64,000 bases of DNA from Planctomycetota bacterium (GTDB lineage: Bacteria; Planctomycetota; Phycisphaerae; Phycisphaerales; Phycisphaeraceae), in contig JAJRXX010000038.1 of the NCBI GenBank assembly GCA_024276075.1, positions 1-64,000 of the forward strand. The letters are read 5' to 3'. The position numbers and the translations under genes were made by a program. The first letter of the stretch is position 1. Every line of letters starts with the position of its first letter. The notes beneath the pieces were generated by a model, which saw only the letters and a program-made list of their open reading frames with translations, ran no database searches and was not told where the DNA came from. Shown here piece after piece: positions 10,047 through 19,009 of this stretch.

Positions 10047-11084
10047 GTGAACCAGAAAGACACCGTCAACCCGACCACACCATCCAACGCCGGCAATTGC
10101 CTGCTGTCTATTGTTGTACCCGTCTTTAATGAGACCGAAGTCGTCGAAATTTTTTACGACCGCGCCCGGAAGTTCATCGACTCCCTCGACGGCATTTCAG
10201 GCCAACTCATCTTCGTCGACGACGGCTCCAAGGACGACACCTACGACAAGCTCACACGCATCGCCGACGCCGACCCTGAGGTCAAGATTATTAAATTCTC
10301 ACGAAACTTCGGCCACCAGACCGCTATCACCGCCGGCGTCGACGCTGCACAAGGCGACGCCGTTGCCGTCATCGACGTCGACCTGCAAGACCCGCCCGAG
10401 GTCATCGGGAAAATGGTTGAAAAGTGGCAACAGGGCTACGACGTCATCTACGGCATACGCAACAAGCGCGAAGGCGAGAGCGCTTTCAAACTCGCCACCG
10501 CCAACCTCTTCTATCGCATGCTCAAAGCACTCACCAAAACCGACATCCCCGTCGACGTCGGCGACTTCAGGCTCATGAGTAGGCGCGCCGTCGATCAACT
10601 CGTGCAGCTACGGGAAAAAGACCGCTTCGTCAGGGGCCTGGTTAGCTGGATCGGCTTCAAACAAACCGGCGTCTACTACAACCGCGAAGAGCGCCTCGCC
10701 GGCGAAACCCACTACCCGCTACGCAAGATGCTGCACTTTGCGCTCGACGGTATCACTTCGTTCTCCAACAAACCACTTCGAGCCGCCACCTACCTCGGTT
10801 ACATCACTTCATTCCTGGGTTTCCTGTACGCAAGTAGCGTCTTCGTTCAAAAACTCTTGGGGCACACCGTCCAAGGCTGGGCAACCATCATGGTCGGCGT
10901 CCTGTGCCTGGGCGGCGTGCAACTGATCTGCATCGGCATCGTGGGCGAGTACATCGGCAGGATTTTCACCGAGATCAAACAACGCCCGCTCTACATCGTC
11001 GAACAGGTCTATCAACAAGGGGACGAACACCCGTCGCCCGGCCAAACTAACACCGCAAATCAAGCCACGACGAGCCGAAATTAG
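10047..11084 (+). CDS. GT2 family polyprenyl-phosphate glycosyltransferase (ArnC/GtrB-like)
   Basis: 345 aa. The GT-A domain has LLSIVVPVFNETEVVEIFY, LIFVDDGSKDDT and VIDVDLQDPPEVI (the DxD-like DVDLQDPP motif of ArnC/GtrB enzymes). Two C-terminal membrane helices (about residues 235-260 and 270-295) then carry IVGEYIGRIFTEIKQRPLYIV, which is highly typical of undecaprenyl-phosphate hexose synthases. The start is GTG at 10047. It differs from the GT2 at 5322 in its DVDLQDPP motif and C-terminal signature, so the cluster probably makes two distinct lipid-phosphate sugars. The next gene begins 30 bases after the stop. Confidence 0.9.
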   Translation: MNQKDTVNPTTPSNAGNCLLSIVVPVFNETEVVEIFYDRARKFIDSLDGISGQLIFVDDGSKDDTYDKLTRIADADPEVKIIKFSRNFGHQTAITAGVDAAQGDAVAVIDVDLQDPPEVIGKMVEKWQQGYDVIYGIRNKREGESAFKLATANLFYRMLKALTKTDIPVDVGDFRLMSRRAVDQLVQLREKDRFVRGLVSWIGFKQTGVYYNREERLAGETHYPLRKMLHFALDGITSFSNKPLRAATYLGYITSFLGFLYASSVFVQKLLGHTVQGWATIMVGVLCLGGVQLICIGIVGEYIGRIFTEIKQRPLYIVEQVYQQGDEHPSPGQTNTANQATTSRN

Positions 11085-11114
11085 AACGCTGTTTTATTCA
11101 CTACGGATAGCCTG

Positions 11115-12494
11115 ATGAGTGCGATTCTGATAACAGGGGCCACCGGTTTTGTCGGGCGACGCCTATTGGCGCGTATTGACCCCGCGTCATACGACAAGGT
11201 CTACTGTCTCGGCAGACACGTCAGCGCCGCATCATTGACGGTTTATAACAACGATAAGTTCGAGCACGTCACCGCCGATCTGCTCGACCCCGCTTCTTAC
11301 GCTGACTACCTAAGCAGGGTTAACACCGTCGTGCACCTGGCCGCCATTACCGGCAAGTGTCCCCCTGATCAATATTTTCGCGTCAACCGCGATGCCACCG
11401 ACCTCCTGCTCCAGCAAGCCAAAAAAGCAGGTGTCAAACGCTTCCTGCACGTGAGCACCATCGCCGTCAAGTATCCAAACAAAGACCTCTACTACTACGC
11501 ACTCGCCAAGGAGCAAGCCGAATACGCCGTCAAGCAAAGCGGGCTTTCCTACACCATCGCCCGGCCGACCATCGTCCTGGGCCCCAAGTCTCCGATCTGG
11601 GACGCTCTGACCAAACTCGCAAAGCTCCCTGTCGTCCCCATCTTTGGCCACGGGCAAACCCGAATACAGCCCATCCACGTCGACGACTTAGCCGATTCGT
11701 TGCTGTACATACTCGAGCACGACCTATTCAACGGCGACACCATCGAGCTTGGCGGGCCCGAGCAAATCACTTTTGAGCAATTCCTAAGCGACATCCATCG
11801 TCTCTATCACGGCAAAGACCCCCGCACCTTACACATTCCATTGCGGCCCGTGATCGCCCTGCTTTCACTGGTTGAGAGACCCTTATATAAAGCCATGCCC
11901 CTGACCGTAGGTCAGCTTTGTGCTTTCCATAACGACAGCACCATCGAGCCCAACGCCGTCTTCGACGCCAACAAGGACCGCATGCTCGGTATCGATCAGA
12001 TGCTCCAACAGGCCAAAGACCAGGAACAGCTTGGCGAACACGCCCGTGAAAACACGCTCGACCAACAGTGCCAAACGTTCACCGCCTATTTGGTCGGCGC
12101 GCAACCCGACGGCTACATATTGAGCAAGTACCGGCAAGCCCACTCAACCAGCCCCCAACTCTCCGAGCCGCTGCCCTGCGCTACCGATCAAGCCTTTATC
12201 ACCATCGCGTCCAAGCACCCCTGGCTCACCAGGCTCGTCGATTCGTACACCCGAATACTTGCCCCTCACTATATCATTCGTCGTAAGCTGACTGTGTTGC
12301 TGGCGATACTAGAGACCAGCCCGGCCACATTTCGGTACTTTGATTTGCCCGACCCCGGCTCCAAAGCCATGCTCCTGCTGCGTGTGATAGGCAATGCTTT
12401 TTTCTTTACGCTATCGCTCGCTCTGTCACTGGTCGTGCTAGGGCCTATCCATTTGCTTTCCTCCCTTCGATCCTCAACAAAGAGAGACGCCTAG
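11115..12494 (+). CDS. NAD-dependent epimerase/dehydratase (extended SDR) with a membrane tail
   Basis: 459 aa, about 130 longer than a plain extended SDR. Seen: cofactor motif ILITGATGFVGRRLL, VVHLAAITGK, and the active-site pair in YYYALAKEQAEYA (Y-x-x-x-K), then ARPTIVLGPKSP. Residues about 300-400 form an extra alpha-helical region that I do not recognise. The C terminus (LLLRVIGNAFFFTLSLALSL) is a membrane segment. The stop is followed after one base by the GTG start of the GMC-type oxidoreductase, so the two are almost certainly co-translated. Inference: the SDR and the flavoenzyme act on the same membrane-bound substrate. Confidence 0.82.
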   Translation: MSAILITGATGFVGRRLLARIDPASYDKVYCLGRHVSAASLTVYNNDKFEHVTADLLDPASYADYLSRVNTVVHLAAITGKCPPDQYFRVNRDATDLLLQQAKKAGVKRFLHVSTIAVKYPNKDLYYYALAKEQAEYAVKQSGLSYTIARPTIVLGPKSPIWDALTKLAKLPVVPIFGHGQTRIQPIHVDDLADSLLYILEHDLFNGDTIELGGPEQITFEQFLSDIHRLYHGKDPRTLHIPLRPVIALLSLVERPLYKAMPLTVGQLCAFHNDSTIEPNAVFDANKDRMLGIDQMLQQAKDQEQLGEHARENTLDQQCQTFTAYLVGAQPDGYILSKYRQAHSTSPQLSEPLPCATDQAFITIASKHPWLTRLVDSYTRILAPHYIIRRKLTVLLAILETSPATFRYFDLPDPGSKAMLLLRVIGNAFFFTLSLALSLVVLGPIHLLSSLRSSTKRDA

Positions 12495-12495
12495 C

Positions 12496-14112
12496 GTGGC
12501 TCAGCACTTAGTCGTTGTTGGTTCCGGCGCCAGCGCCGTCCACTTTGCCCTATCCGTCTTGGAAAAGGGACACAAAGTGACCATGATCGACGTCGGTCAT
12601 GCGCCGCCACAGCCCGTCTCGCCCGGCCTCACCTTCAACGAGCTCAAAACCAAACTCGATGACCCCGTTGGCTACTTCCTGGGCAGGCGATACGAAGGTG
12701 TTGTACACGCCGACGGTGACGGCGAATACTACGGATTTCCACCCAGCAAGACGTATGTCTTCACCCCGCCCGATGACGACATCGACCTGAACACCACTGG
12801 GTTTGAGCCCCTGCGTTCGTTCGCCCAAGGCGGCCTTGCACAGACCTGGACCGGCGGGTCATACCCCCTCAATGACGCCGAGCTCGCCGACTACCCCTTC
12901 AGCTACAAAGACCTTCAGCCCTACTACGAGCAGGTCGCCCGCCGCGTGGGTATCTCCGGCGATGACGACGACCTCTCGCGGTTCTTCCCTACCCATGACC
13001 ACCTATTGCCAGGCCTCGAACTCGACGAGCACTCCCAACTACTCGCCGATACATACCGCAACGCCAAACACAAGCTCAATAACGGATTCCACGCCTACCT
13101 GGGCCGATCACGCATCGCCACCCTTAGCCGAGACCAAGACAACCGAAAGGCCTGCAGCTACACCGGCAGATGTCTCTGGGGTTGCCCTTCGCAGTCGCTC
13201 TACACCCCTTCGATCTCGCTGGGGCAGTGCAATAACCATCCCAATTTCACCTACATGTCACGCGTCTACGCCAGCCACTTCGTCTACGACGATCACAAGC
13301 AAATCAAGCACCTCGTCGCACGATCATTAGCCGATGGCCAAGTGATCGAAGTCAAAGGCGACAGCTTCATACTCGCCGCGGGCACGCTCTGTTCGTCCTA
13401 CATATTCATGGCCTCACTGCTGCACGGAGAGGGCAGGCTCGTCAGACTCCCTGGTCTAATGGACAACCGACAGTTGCTCGTGCCCTTTCTCAACCTCGCT
13501 ATGATCGGCAAGCCATTTCAACCCGACTCCTATCAATACCATCAGCTCGCTATGGGCATCGAAACCCCAGACCCCAAGCACTACGTCCACTGCCAGATCA
13601 CCACGCTAAAAACCGCGCTGGCACAACCTATCATCACGAGTATGCCTCTGAACCTGCGCACCGCTTCGTTCCTGTTCCGAAACCTACGCAGCGGCCTGGG
13701 CATCTTAAATATCAATCTCCACGACACCCGGCGCGACGACAACTTCCTCACGCTCGATGGCGGATCCAGGTCGGACCAACCCAGATTGGCCATCAATTAC
13801 ACCCCTCCACACGACGAGCCGCAACGACTCAAAAGGACCTTACACACCGTCAAAAAGTGTCTCTGGCAACTCGGGTGCGTCGTTCCCCCCGGTATGACCT
13901 ATACGCGTCCCATGGGCGCAAGCGTTCATTACGCAGGCACCATTCCGATGTCTGACAACCCCGCCCCACTAACCGCATCACCGACGTGTCGCAGCAACGA
14001 TTTGGGAAATCTCTATTTTGTCGACGGTACCACCCTGCCCTTCCTACCCGCCAAGAACCTCACCTTTACGCTCATGGCAAACGCCGCCCGGGTCGCCGAC
14101 CAAGCGTTTTAG
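12496..14112 (+). CDS. GMC-type FAD oxidoreductase
   Basis: 538 aa. The N-terminal HLVVVGSGASAVHFALSVL binds FAD. The C terminus has SVHYAGTIPM (position of the GMC active-site His) and LYFVDGTTLPFLPAKNLTFT followed by the final FAD-contact helix. CSYTGRCLWGCP in the middle is a Cys-rich stretch (three Cys) seen in some GMC-like sugar or alcohol dehydrogenases. It has no signal peptide. The start is GTG, one base after the SDR stop. It is the last gene of the cluster: the next 536 bases are non-coding. The substrate is probably a sugar or polyprenyl-linked sugar alcohol, by inference from context. Confidence 0.82.
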   Translation: MAQHLVVVGSGASAVHFALSVLEKGHKVTMIDVGHAPPQPVSPGLTFNELKTKLDDPVGYFLGRRYEGVVHADGDGEYYGFPPSKTYVFTPPDDDIDLNTTGFEPLRSFAQGGLAQTWTGGSYPLNDAELADYPFSYKDLQPYYEQVARRVGISGDDDDLSRFFPTHDHLLPGLELDEHSQLLADTYRNAKHKLNNGFHAYLGRSRIATLSRDQDNRKACSYTGRCLWGCPSQSLYTPSISLGQCNNHPNFTYMSRVYASHFVYDDHKQIKHLVARSLADGQVIEVKGDSFILAAGTLCSSYIFMASLLHGEGRLVRLPGLMDNRQLLVPFLNLAMIGKPFQPDSYQYHQLAMGIETPDPKHYVHCQITTLKTALAQPIITSMPLNLRTASFLFRNLRSGLGILNINLHDTRRDDNFLTLDGGSRSDQPRLAINYTPPHDEPQRLKRTLHTVKKCLWQLGCVVPPGMTYTRPMGASVHYAGTIPMSDNPAPLTASPTCRSNDLGNLYFVDGTTLPFLPAKNLTFTLMANAARVADQAF

Positions 14113-14648
14113 CCATCCCACCAACACATCATGCGATCTTATAACGATGCCCCGCAAAAGGTGCTCGCGTTCCGTATATCATCAGGTCGATCCATCTTTT
14201 TATTGACCCCTCATACCCATCAAGATTAATATTTGCGCGGCATCTGCGAACGCGAAGGCAAAACAGGCAATAACTTACATTCTTTACAACGCGCTAGAAC
14301 GATACGCAATGCGTATCACTCAAACCCTATAAAATAAACTGGAAAATATGCCGACACGGCAGTAAGATTAAAGTGTTAAACACGTCTAAAATAGCTCGTT
14401 TGTGTATTCGTCAAGTCAAAATATCACGCCATCCACATCGCACAGAATGAACTCTTTTTTCCCCCTGGATACAATTTCCCGTTTGACAGTTCGGGCGTAA
14501 CACCAGCACGATCCCACGGTCAACTTCATAGGCTGTCTTTTGATACAACTGCTGGCGGGCTAACATGTCGTGACGCAGTGGATAATCGTTTACATGACTT
14601 GCTCAGTAGACCACATATGGGCTACCCTCACTGAGGGTATTAAATTAA
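14113..14648. other. AT-rich intergenic region with two palindromes
   Basis: No credible coding frame on either strand. The base composition is clearly more AT-rich than the flanking genes. It contains a 17-base palindrome with a single centre base at 14301-14317 (arms GATACGCA/TGCGTATC), a TATAAAATAA stretch at about 14329, a TTGACA hexamer at about 14485 without a convincing -10 partner, and the hairpin at 14623-14639. It presumably carries the promoter of the glycosyltransferase at 14649. Confidence 0.6.
14623..14639 (+). promoter_or_regulatory. hairpin overlapping the ribosome-binding site of the gene at 14649
   Basis: Perfect inverted repeat TACCCTCA / TGAGGGTA with a one-base centre. 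In RNA the middle bases would form the loop, leaving a stem of about 6-7 bp. The right arm contains GAGGG, the only Shine-Dalgarno-like sequence in front of the GTG at 14649 (11 bases away). The stem could hide the ribosome-binding site. The DNA palindrome could alternatively be a repressor site. Confidence 0.45.
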
Positions 14649-16400
14649 GTGACTGTTACAAATCACTCTGTACAAGTGATGCGAGGCAACAAATTTTGCA
14701 CATCTCAGTTCAGATGGAACAATTTTTTGGCCGTTTTTGATACCAACTCGGATATAACTGAGTCAGACTCGATCGCCCAGCACACACCCAACGCCCACGG
14801 CTTGGTGTCGCGGGGGGATTGGACCGCCATTGCCCTGATTACGATCGCGTGGCTTTTGCCAACTTTTTTCATCGGCTTGAACGGCCAGTTCCCGCTCAAC
14901 GACGACTTCGCCTATGCAATCGCCGTGCGTGAACGCGTTGACCACGGCCAGTTCGTCAGAGACGACTGGACCTACGTCCCTTTGATCACCCACACGGTCA
15001 TCGGTAGCACGTTTTCGTATTTCCTAGGCTTTTCTCACGAAACGCTTCGGATTGCCGGCTTCTTCATGGGATGGGTCGGCATTGTCGGCTTCTACACCCT
15101 GTTCCGATGGGTCGGCGCGCCTTGGCTGATTGGTCTTTTTGCTGCGCTCGTCATCGGCTTCAACCCAGTCTATTTCAATCTCTCATACACCTTCATGACC
15201 GACGTCCCCTTCACCGCTCTATTCACGTGGAGCATGGTTTTCCTCGCCTACGGCATTAATTCCAAGTCGCTACCCGCAATAATCATTGGCACACTGCTTG
15301 CCTCAGCCACCACCCTCTCGCGGCAATTCGGGTTGGCGATCCCTCTGGGGTTTGCCGCAGCTGTCATCGGCACAGGTCCATTACGCCCCCGGCGATGGGT
15401 AGCAGGCCTGAGCGTCTCTGCATTTATCATTGCATCTTATTTGGTTGTGCCCAAACTAGCCTATGGCAATTTCACGACCATCGGCGAGGACCATGCTTCG
15501 GTCCTTAACATCATTAATCAGCCTAAGTATTTCTTCGGCGTCATCAGAAAAAATTTCGCCTACCAATTCATGTGCATCGGCATCTCTTTGGCGCCATTGA
15601 CGGTGTTGTTACTGGCCGCGCAAGGTCGTGCAAAACGCCGCATCATCTCGATTAGCCTAATACTGACCTTGGCGCTGGGAACCATCGTATTTATCAAGGG
15701 CTGGCGGCTGCCTTGGTTCAATATTGTGTACGACACCGGCCTGGGGCCTTTCAGACTACTGAAGGCTTTACCACCAGTTCAAGCCTCTCCTTGGATTTGG
15801 TGGCTGATCACAATAACGAGCGTCGCCTCGGGCGCGGTTCTTTTGACCATGGCCTACACCCATTTTTGGCCCCAAATCAAGTCATTTCGACCACACACCT
15901 CGCACTTGTTCCTGGCAATCACCATCGCCATCTACCTGGGCGTCATGCTCACAAAACGATTTGACCGATACCTGCTGCCGGTGATCCCGATCGTCGCCGC
16001 TCTTATCTTGATCGCAGCTTGCAAAGCCTACCAACCTGGACGTACTGGATGGACCGCTGCCAGCCTGCTGTTAGCTGCCATCGCGGCGGCGGCTATCCTG
16101 GGAAACTACGACTACTTTCAGCGCAACAGAACCCGGTGGGCCATGCTCAACCCGCTGCGCGAACAGGGCGTGAAAGCCGACCGCATCGACGGGGGCTTTG
16201 AGTTCAACGGCTGGTACCAGGATGAAAAAGACCCCCGACTCATCAATTGGGAAAAAGGATTCTGGGTAATCGACAATGAATTTGTGATCTCATTTGCCAG
16301 CCAACGCGACGGCTACGAAGTGATCGACCAGCGCACCTACTATCGCCTGCTGCCCCCGGGCAACGAACAATTGACGCTCTTCAAGCGGGTCTCACCTTGA
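14649..16400 (+). CDS. PMT/ArnT-like GT-C glycosyltransferase
   Basis: 583 aa. The first membrane helix is at about residues 55-75 and is followed directly by GQFPLNDDFAYAIAVRERV, whose Asp-Asp sits where the acidic pair of GT-C enzymes lies. About 11 helices follow, then a soluble C-terminal tail of about 80 residues containing DRIDGGFEFNGWYQDEKDP, a motif common in membrane glycosyltransferases of this group. The start is GTG at 14649 with GAGGG upstream inside a hairpin; the ATG at 14678 is an alternative. The 50 residues before the first helix are Ser/Thr-rich and poorly hydrophobic. It is separated from the preceding cluster and looks independently regulated. Confidence 0.75.
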   Translation: MTVTNHSVQVMRGNKFCTSQFRWNNFLAVFDTNSDITESDSIAQHTPNAHGLVSRGDWTAIALITIAWLLPTFFIGLNGQFPLNDDFAYAIAVRERVDHGQFVRDDWTYVPLITHTVIGSTFSYFLGFSHETLRIAGFFMGWVGIVGFYTLFRWVGAPWLIGLFAALVIGFNPVYFNLSYTFMTDVPFTALFTWSMVFLAYGINSKSLPAIIIGTLLASATTLSRQFGLAIPLGFAAAVIGTGPLRPRRWVAGLSVSAFIIASYLVVPKLAYGNFTTIGEDHASVLNIINQPKYFFGVIRKNFAYQFMCIGISLAPLTVLLLAAQGRAKRRIISISLILTLALGTIVFIKGWRLPWFNIVYDTGLGPFRLLKALPPVQASPWIWWLITITSVASGAVLLTMAYTHFWPQIKSFRPHTSHLFLAITIAIYLGVMLTKRFDRYLLPVIPIVAALILIAACKAYQPGRTGWTAASLLLAAIAAAAILGNYDYFQRNRTRWAMLNPLREQGVKADRIDGGFEFNGWYQDEKDPRLINWEKGFWVIDNEFVISFASQRDGYEVIDQRTYYRLLPPGNEQLTLFKRVSP

Positions 16401-16428
16401 CCCGTCCTGCCTCAGATCAAATTTTAAT

Positions 16429-16457
16429 TTGATTCCACTAATTAACTAGCTTGTAAA
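16429..16457 (+). promoter_or_regulatory. candidate sigma70-type promoter
   Basis: TTGATT at 16429-16434 and TGTAAA at 16452-16457 are separated by 17 bases in an AT-rich stretch just after the glycosyltransferase stop. It points at the structured region 16460-16590. This is pattern matching only; planctomycete promoters are poorly defined. Confidence 0.35.
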
Positions 16458-16459
16458 AA

Positions 16460-16590
16460 ACCCGATCAGTCAATCACGGCAAGAAGAACCTAGCGATGTG
16501 ATTGCTTGCAGTCGACAAGACGTGGGAGTTGGTAGTCACGGCAGTGGTCTCCCATTGAGGAAACGTATCAGGTGATACGTTTCTTTTTTT
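16460..16590 (+). ncRNA. candidate structured small RNA
   Basis: Non-coding and about 130 nt. Three consecutive stem-loops can be drawn: CAATCAC (16471-16477) with GTGATTG (16498-16504); TGGGAG (16523-16528) with CTCCCA (16549-16554); and the terminator hairpin at 16560-16583 with a T run. A promoter-like element precedes it at the right distance. It does not match the conserved cores of SRP RNA, tmRNA, RNase P RNA or 6S RNA that I know. It could instead be the 3' untranslated region of the upstream gene. Confidence 0.4.
16560..16590 (+). terminator. rho-independent terminator
   Basis: Stem GAAACGTATC / GATACGTTTC (10 bp) with a 4-base loop AGGT, followed by seven T at 16584-16590. The T run is only on the plus strand, so it ends plus-strand transcripts (the small RNA or the glycosyltransferase message) and not the minus-strand tRNA. 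Confidence 0.9.
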
Positions 16591-16658
16591 GGGTTACAGC
16601 CGTTCCGCAGCTTGAACGGGTATCCCCAACACAGGGGTTCAGCATAATTTACGTCGAA

Positions 16659-16732
16659 TGGGCCATACTGGACTTGAACCAGTGACCTCCTCGATGTCAA
16701 CGAGGCGCGCTAGCCAACTGCGCTAATGGCCC
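16659..16732 (-). tRNA. tRNA-Val (anticodon GAC)
   Basis: Read on the minus strand this folds into a full cloverleaf. The acceptor stem is GGGCCAT/ATGGCCC, the D arm GCGC..GCGC with AGTTGGCTA as loop, the anticodon stem CCTCG/CGAGG with loop TTGACAT (anticodon GAC), and the T arm ACTGG TTCAAGT CCAGT. The discriminator base is A. The 3' CCA is not encoded, as the genome continues TTCG. It reads GUC (and probably GUU) valine codons. It lies downstream of accC on the same strand, with about 240 bases between. Confidence 0.97.
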
Positions 16733-16974
16733 GTGATTTCCCTTTTCGCGTCGTCCGATTCGGTTGCGCCAAATTGGTGCTGAATCACATCAGACGATTC
16801 CAACTGCTGCATTATAACCACCTTGTGAATCGCTACCACAATTACATCTCAAGCGCAATGCCACCTGCTCAAAACAACCAGACCTACACGTCGGCTGAAA
16901 AATAGTAGCTTGCCCCTCCCACAAAATAAATTATAGACTTTTTCAACGAGCGCTACTAACTAGCCATAATCACT

Positions 16975-18321
16975 CTACCGCTGCCCAAACAAACGCTCGA
17001 CGAAGTGGATGTCCACGTCGCTCTTACGGAAGCTGCCGTTGAGCATTAGCCGTATGTGCAGCGGAATCGTGGTCTTGTTGGGTCCGATGTCGAACTCGCC
17101 CAAGGCACGACGGATCGTGGCGATCGCCTCGTCACGTGTGGGCTGGTGCACGATGAGCTTGGCGATCATGGAATCGTAATTGGGTGGCACGCGGTAGCCG
17201 CTGTAGCAGTGGGTATCGACGCGCACACCCGGTCCGCCTGGCATTTCAAATTCGGTCATTTGCCCCGGGCTGGGCGTAAAGCCATTATCCGGGTCCTCGG
17301 CGTTGATGCGTGTCTCGATGGCGTGGCCGTGACGCTTAATATGCTTCTGTGAAAATGGTAACTTCTCACCGGCGGCGATACGGATCTGGGTCTTGACGAT
17401 GTCGATCCCGGTTATCAACTCGGTGACAGGGTGCTCAACCTGCAGACGAGTGTTCACCTCCATAAGGTAAAATTTCTGCTTGGCGTCCATGAGGAATTCG
17501 ACGGTCCCCGCGGAGAAATATTTCGCCGCTTTGGCCAAGCGCACCGCTGCTTTGCACACATCTTCACGTTTGTCGTTGCCCAGCACGGGGCAGGGCGCCT
17601 CCTCGATCAGCTTTTGGTGACGGCGCTGCATGGTGCAGTCGCGTTCAAACAGGTGCACGACGTTGCCGTGCTGATCGCCCAGTATCTGCACCTCGACGTG
17701 GCGAGCGTTCTCGAGGAATTTTTCGAGGTAGACCGTCCCGTCGCCGAAGGCGCCCTGTGCCTCGGCCATCGCCTGCTTGATGCCCGAACGTAGGCTGATG
17801 TCGTTGTGCGCCACGCGCATGCCGCGCCCCCCGCCCCCGGCTGCGGCTTTGACCATGACCGGGTAGCCGATGTCGCGGGCGATCTTCACAGCGTCGGCTT
17901 CGTCTTCGATCTTGCCTTTCGACCCGGGTGCCACGGGCACCTTGTGCTTGATCGCCAGTTGCTTGCATTGCACCTTGTCACCCAGGATGGACATGGACTC
18001 GACGCTTGGCCCGATGAACTCGATATTGCACGATCGGCAGACCTCGGCAAAGTGAGCGTTCTCCGCTAGAAATCCGTACCCCGGATGGATCGCGTCAACG
18101 TTGGCCACCTCGGCGGCGCTGATGATGCGCGGGATGTTCAGGTACGAGTCGGCGGGTGCCGGCGGACCGATGCAAATTGCTCGGTCCGCCAGGCGGACGT
18201 GCAGGCTGTCCCGGTCAGCAGTGGAGAAGACCGCTACGGTTTCGATGCCCATCTCGCGTGCCGCACGGATGACCCGCACAGCGATTTCGCCACGGTTGGC
18301 GATCAGGATGCGTGAAAACAT
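16975..18321 (-). CDS. accC: acetyl-CoA carboxylase biotin carboxylase subunit
   Basis: 448 aa, the normal length. Seen: N terminus [20 protein letters not shown], the ATP-grasp glycine loop [29 protein letters not shown], and the catalytic segment [15 protein letters not shown]. It carboxylates the biotin on AccB using ATP and bicarbonate, the first step of malonyl-CoA formation for fatty-acid synthesis, in the cytoplasm. It follows accB by 97 bases on the same strand. The carboxyltransferase subunits AccA/AccD are not in the window, as is common. Confidence 0.98.
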   Translation of the reverse strand: MFSRILIANRGEIAVRVIRAAREMGIETVAVFSTADRDSLHVRLADRAICIGPPAPADSYLNIPRIISAAEVANVDAIHPGYGFLAENAHFAEVCRSCNIEFIGPSVESMSILGDKVQCKQLAIKHKVPVAPGSKGKIEDEADAVKIARDIGYPVMVKAAAGGGGRGMRVAHNDISLRSGIKQAMAEAQGAFGDGTVYLEKFLENARHVEVQILGDQHGNVVHLFERDCTMQRRHQKLIEEAPCPVLGNDKREDVCKAAVRLAKAAKYFSAGTVEFLMDAKQKFYLMEVNTRLQVEHPVTELITGIDIVKTQIRIAAGEKLPFSQKHIKRHGHAIETRINAEDPDNGFTPSPGQMTEFEMPGGPGVRVDTHCYSGYRVPPNYDSMIAKLIVHQPTRDEAIATIRRALGEFDIGPNKTTIPLHIRLMLNGSFRKSDVDIHFVERLFGQR

Positions 18322-18418
18322 AAGACTGCCTATTGGATGGCCGCGGTCTGGACGCCGGTGTTCTGTCGTGGTGGACGCCTAGCTCCAGCCCGCGGGCAGA
18401 TGATTTCAGGTGTTCTAG

Positions 18419-18913
18419 CTAATCGGGCCTGACGAGAAACAGGGGTTGGTCGAACTCCACCGCCTGGCCCGTCTGCACTAATATTTTTTCAATCGTGCCG
18501 GTGGCCTCGGCTTTGATCTCATTAAAGACCTTCATCGCCTCGATAATGCAAACGACCTTTTCAGGGTCAACCCGGTCGCCAACGGTGACAAACGGCGCTG
18601 CATCGGGGCTGGACGCCGCGTAAAACGTGCCGACCATCGGGCTGGTGATCTGCTCGAGACCCGTATCGCCTGCCTCCTGGTCCGCTTGTCCCTGGCCGAC
18701 CGCTGGAGGCGTCGCGGTGCCGTTGGTGGGTGGTGTGCCATTGGGTTCACCGGCTTGGAGCACGGGTGCCGCGGTGGGCACGTAGTGGACTTTTTGATCG
18801 CCGGGCCCCCGCTTGAGCGTCACACGCTCACCATCGCCCTGGAGGTCCAATTCCGTCAGGTCATTGGTCACCATGAGCTTGATAAGCTCTTTTAATTTTT
18901 TTACATCCAACAT
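18419..18913 (-). CDS. accB: acetyl-CoA carboxylase biotin carboxyl carrier protein
   Basis: 164 aa. The N-terminal part (LDVKKLKELIKLMVTNDLTE) is the usual BCCP helix region. A Pro/Gly/Thr-rich linker spans about residues 45-85. The C-terminal biotinyl domain starts at ITSPMVGTFYAASSPDAAPF (the thumb region) and has the biotin motif EAMKV, with the acceptor Lys at about residue 128. The residue after Lys is Val instead of the more common Leu/Met, a conservative change. Upstream on the same strand lies an M24 peptidase; the pepP-accB-accC order resembles the widespread pepP-efp-accB-accC order, but efp is missing here. Confidence 0.97.
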   Translation of the reverse strand: MLDVKKLKELIKLMVTNDLTELDLQGDGERVTLKRGPGDQKVHYVPTAAPVLQAGEPNGTPPTNGTATPPAVGQGQADQEAGDTGLEQITSPMVGTFYAASSPDAAPFVTVGDRVDPEKVVCIIEAMKVFNEIKAEATGTIEKILVQTGQAVEFDQPLFLVRPD

Positions 18914-19009
18914 AAATGTCCCTGCTAAGCCGTCAGCAGAATGCTGTTAATTAAATGACAACGCATTAACTGATAGTTAGTTGCCTACACCCATGATTCG
19001 ATAGATAGG

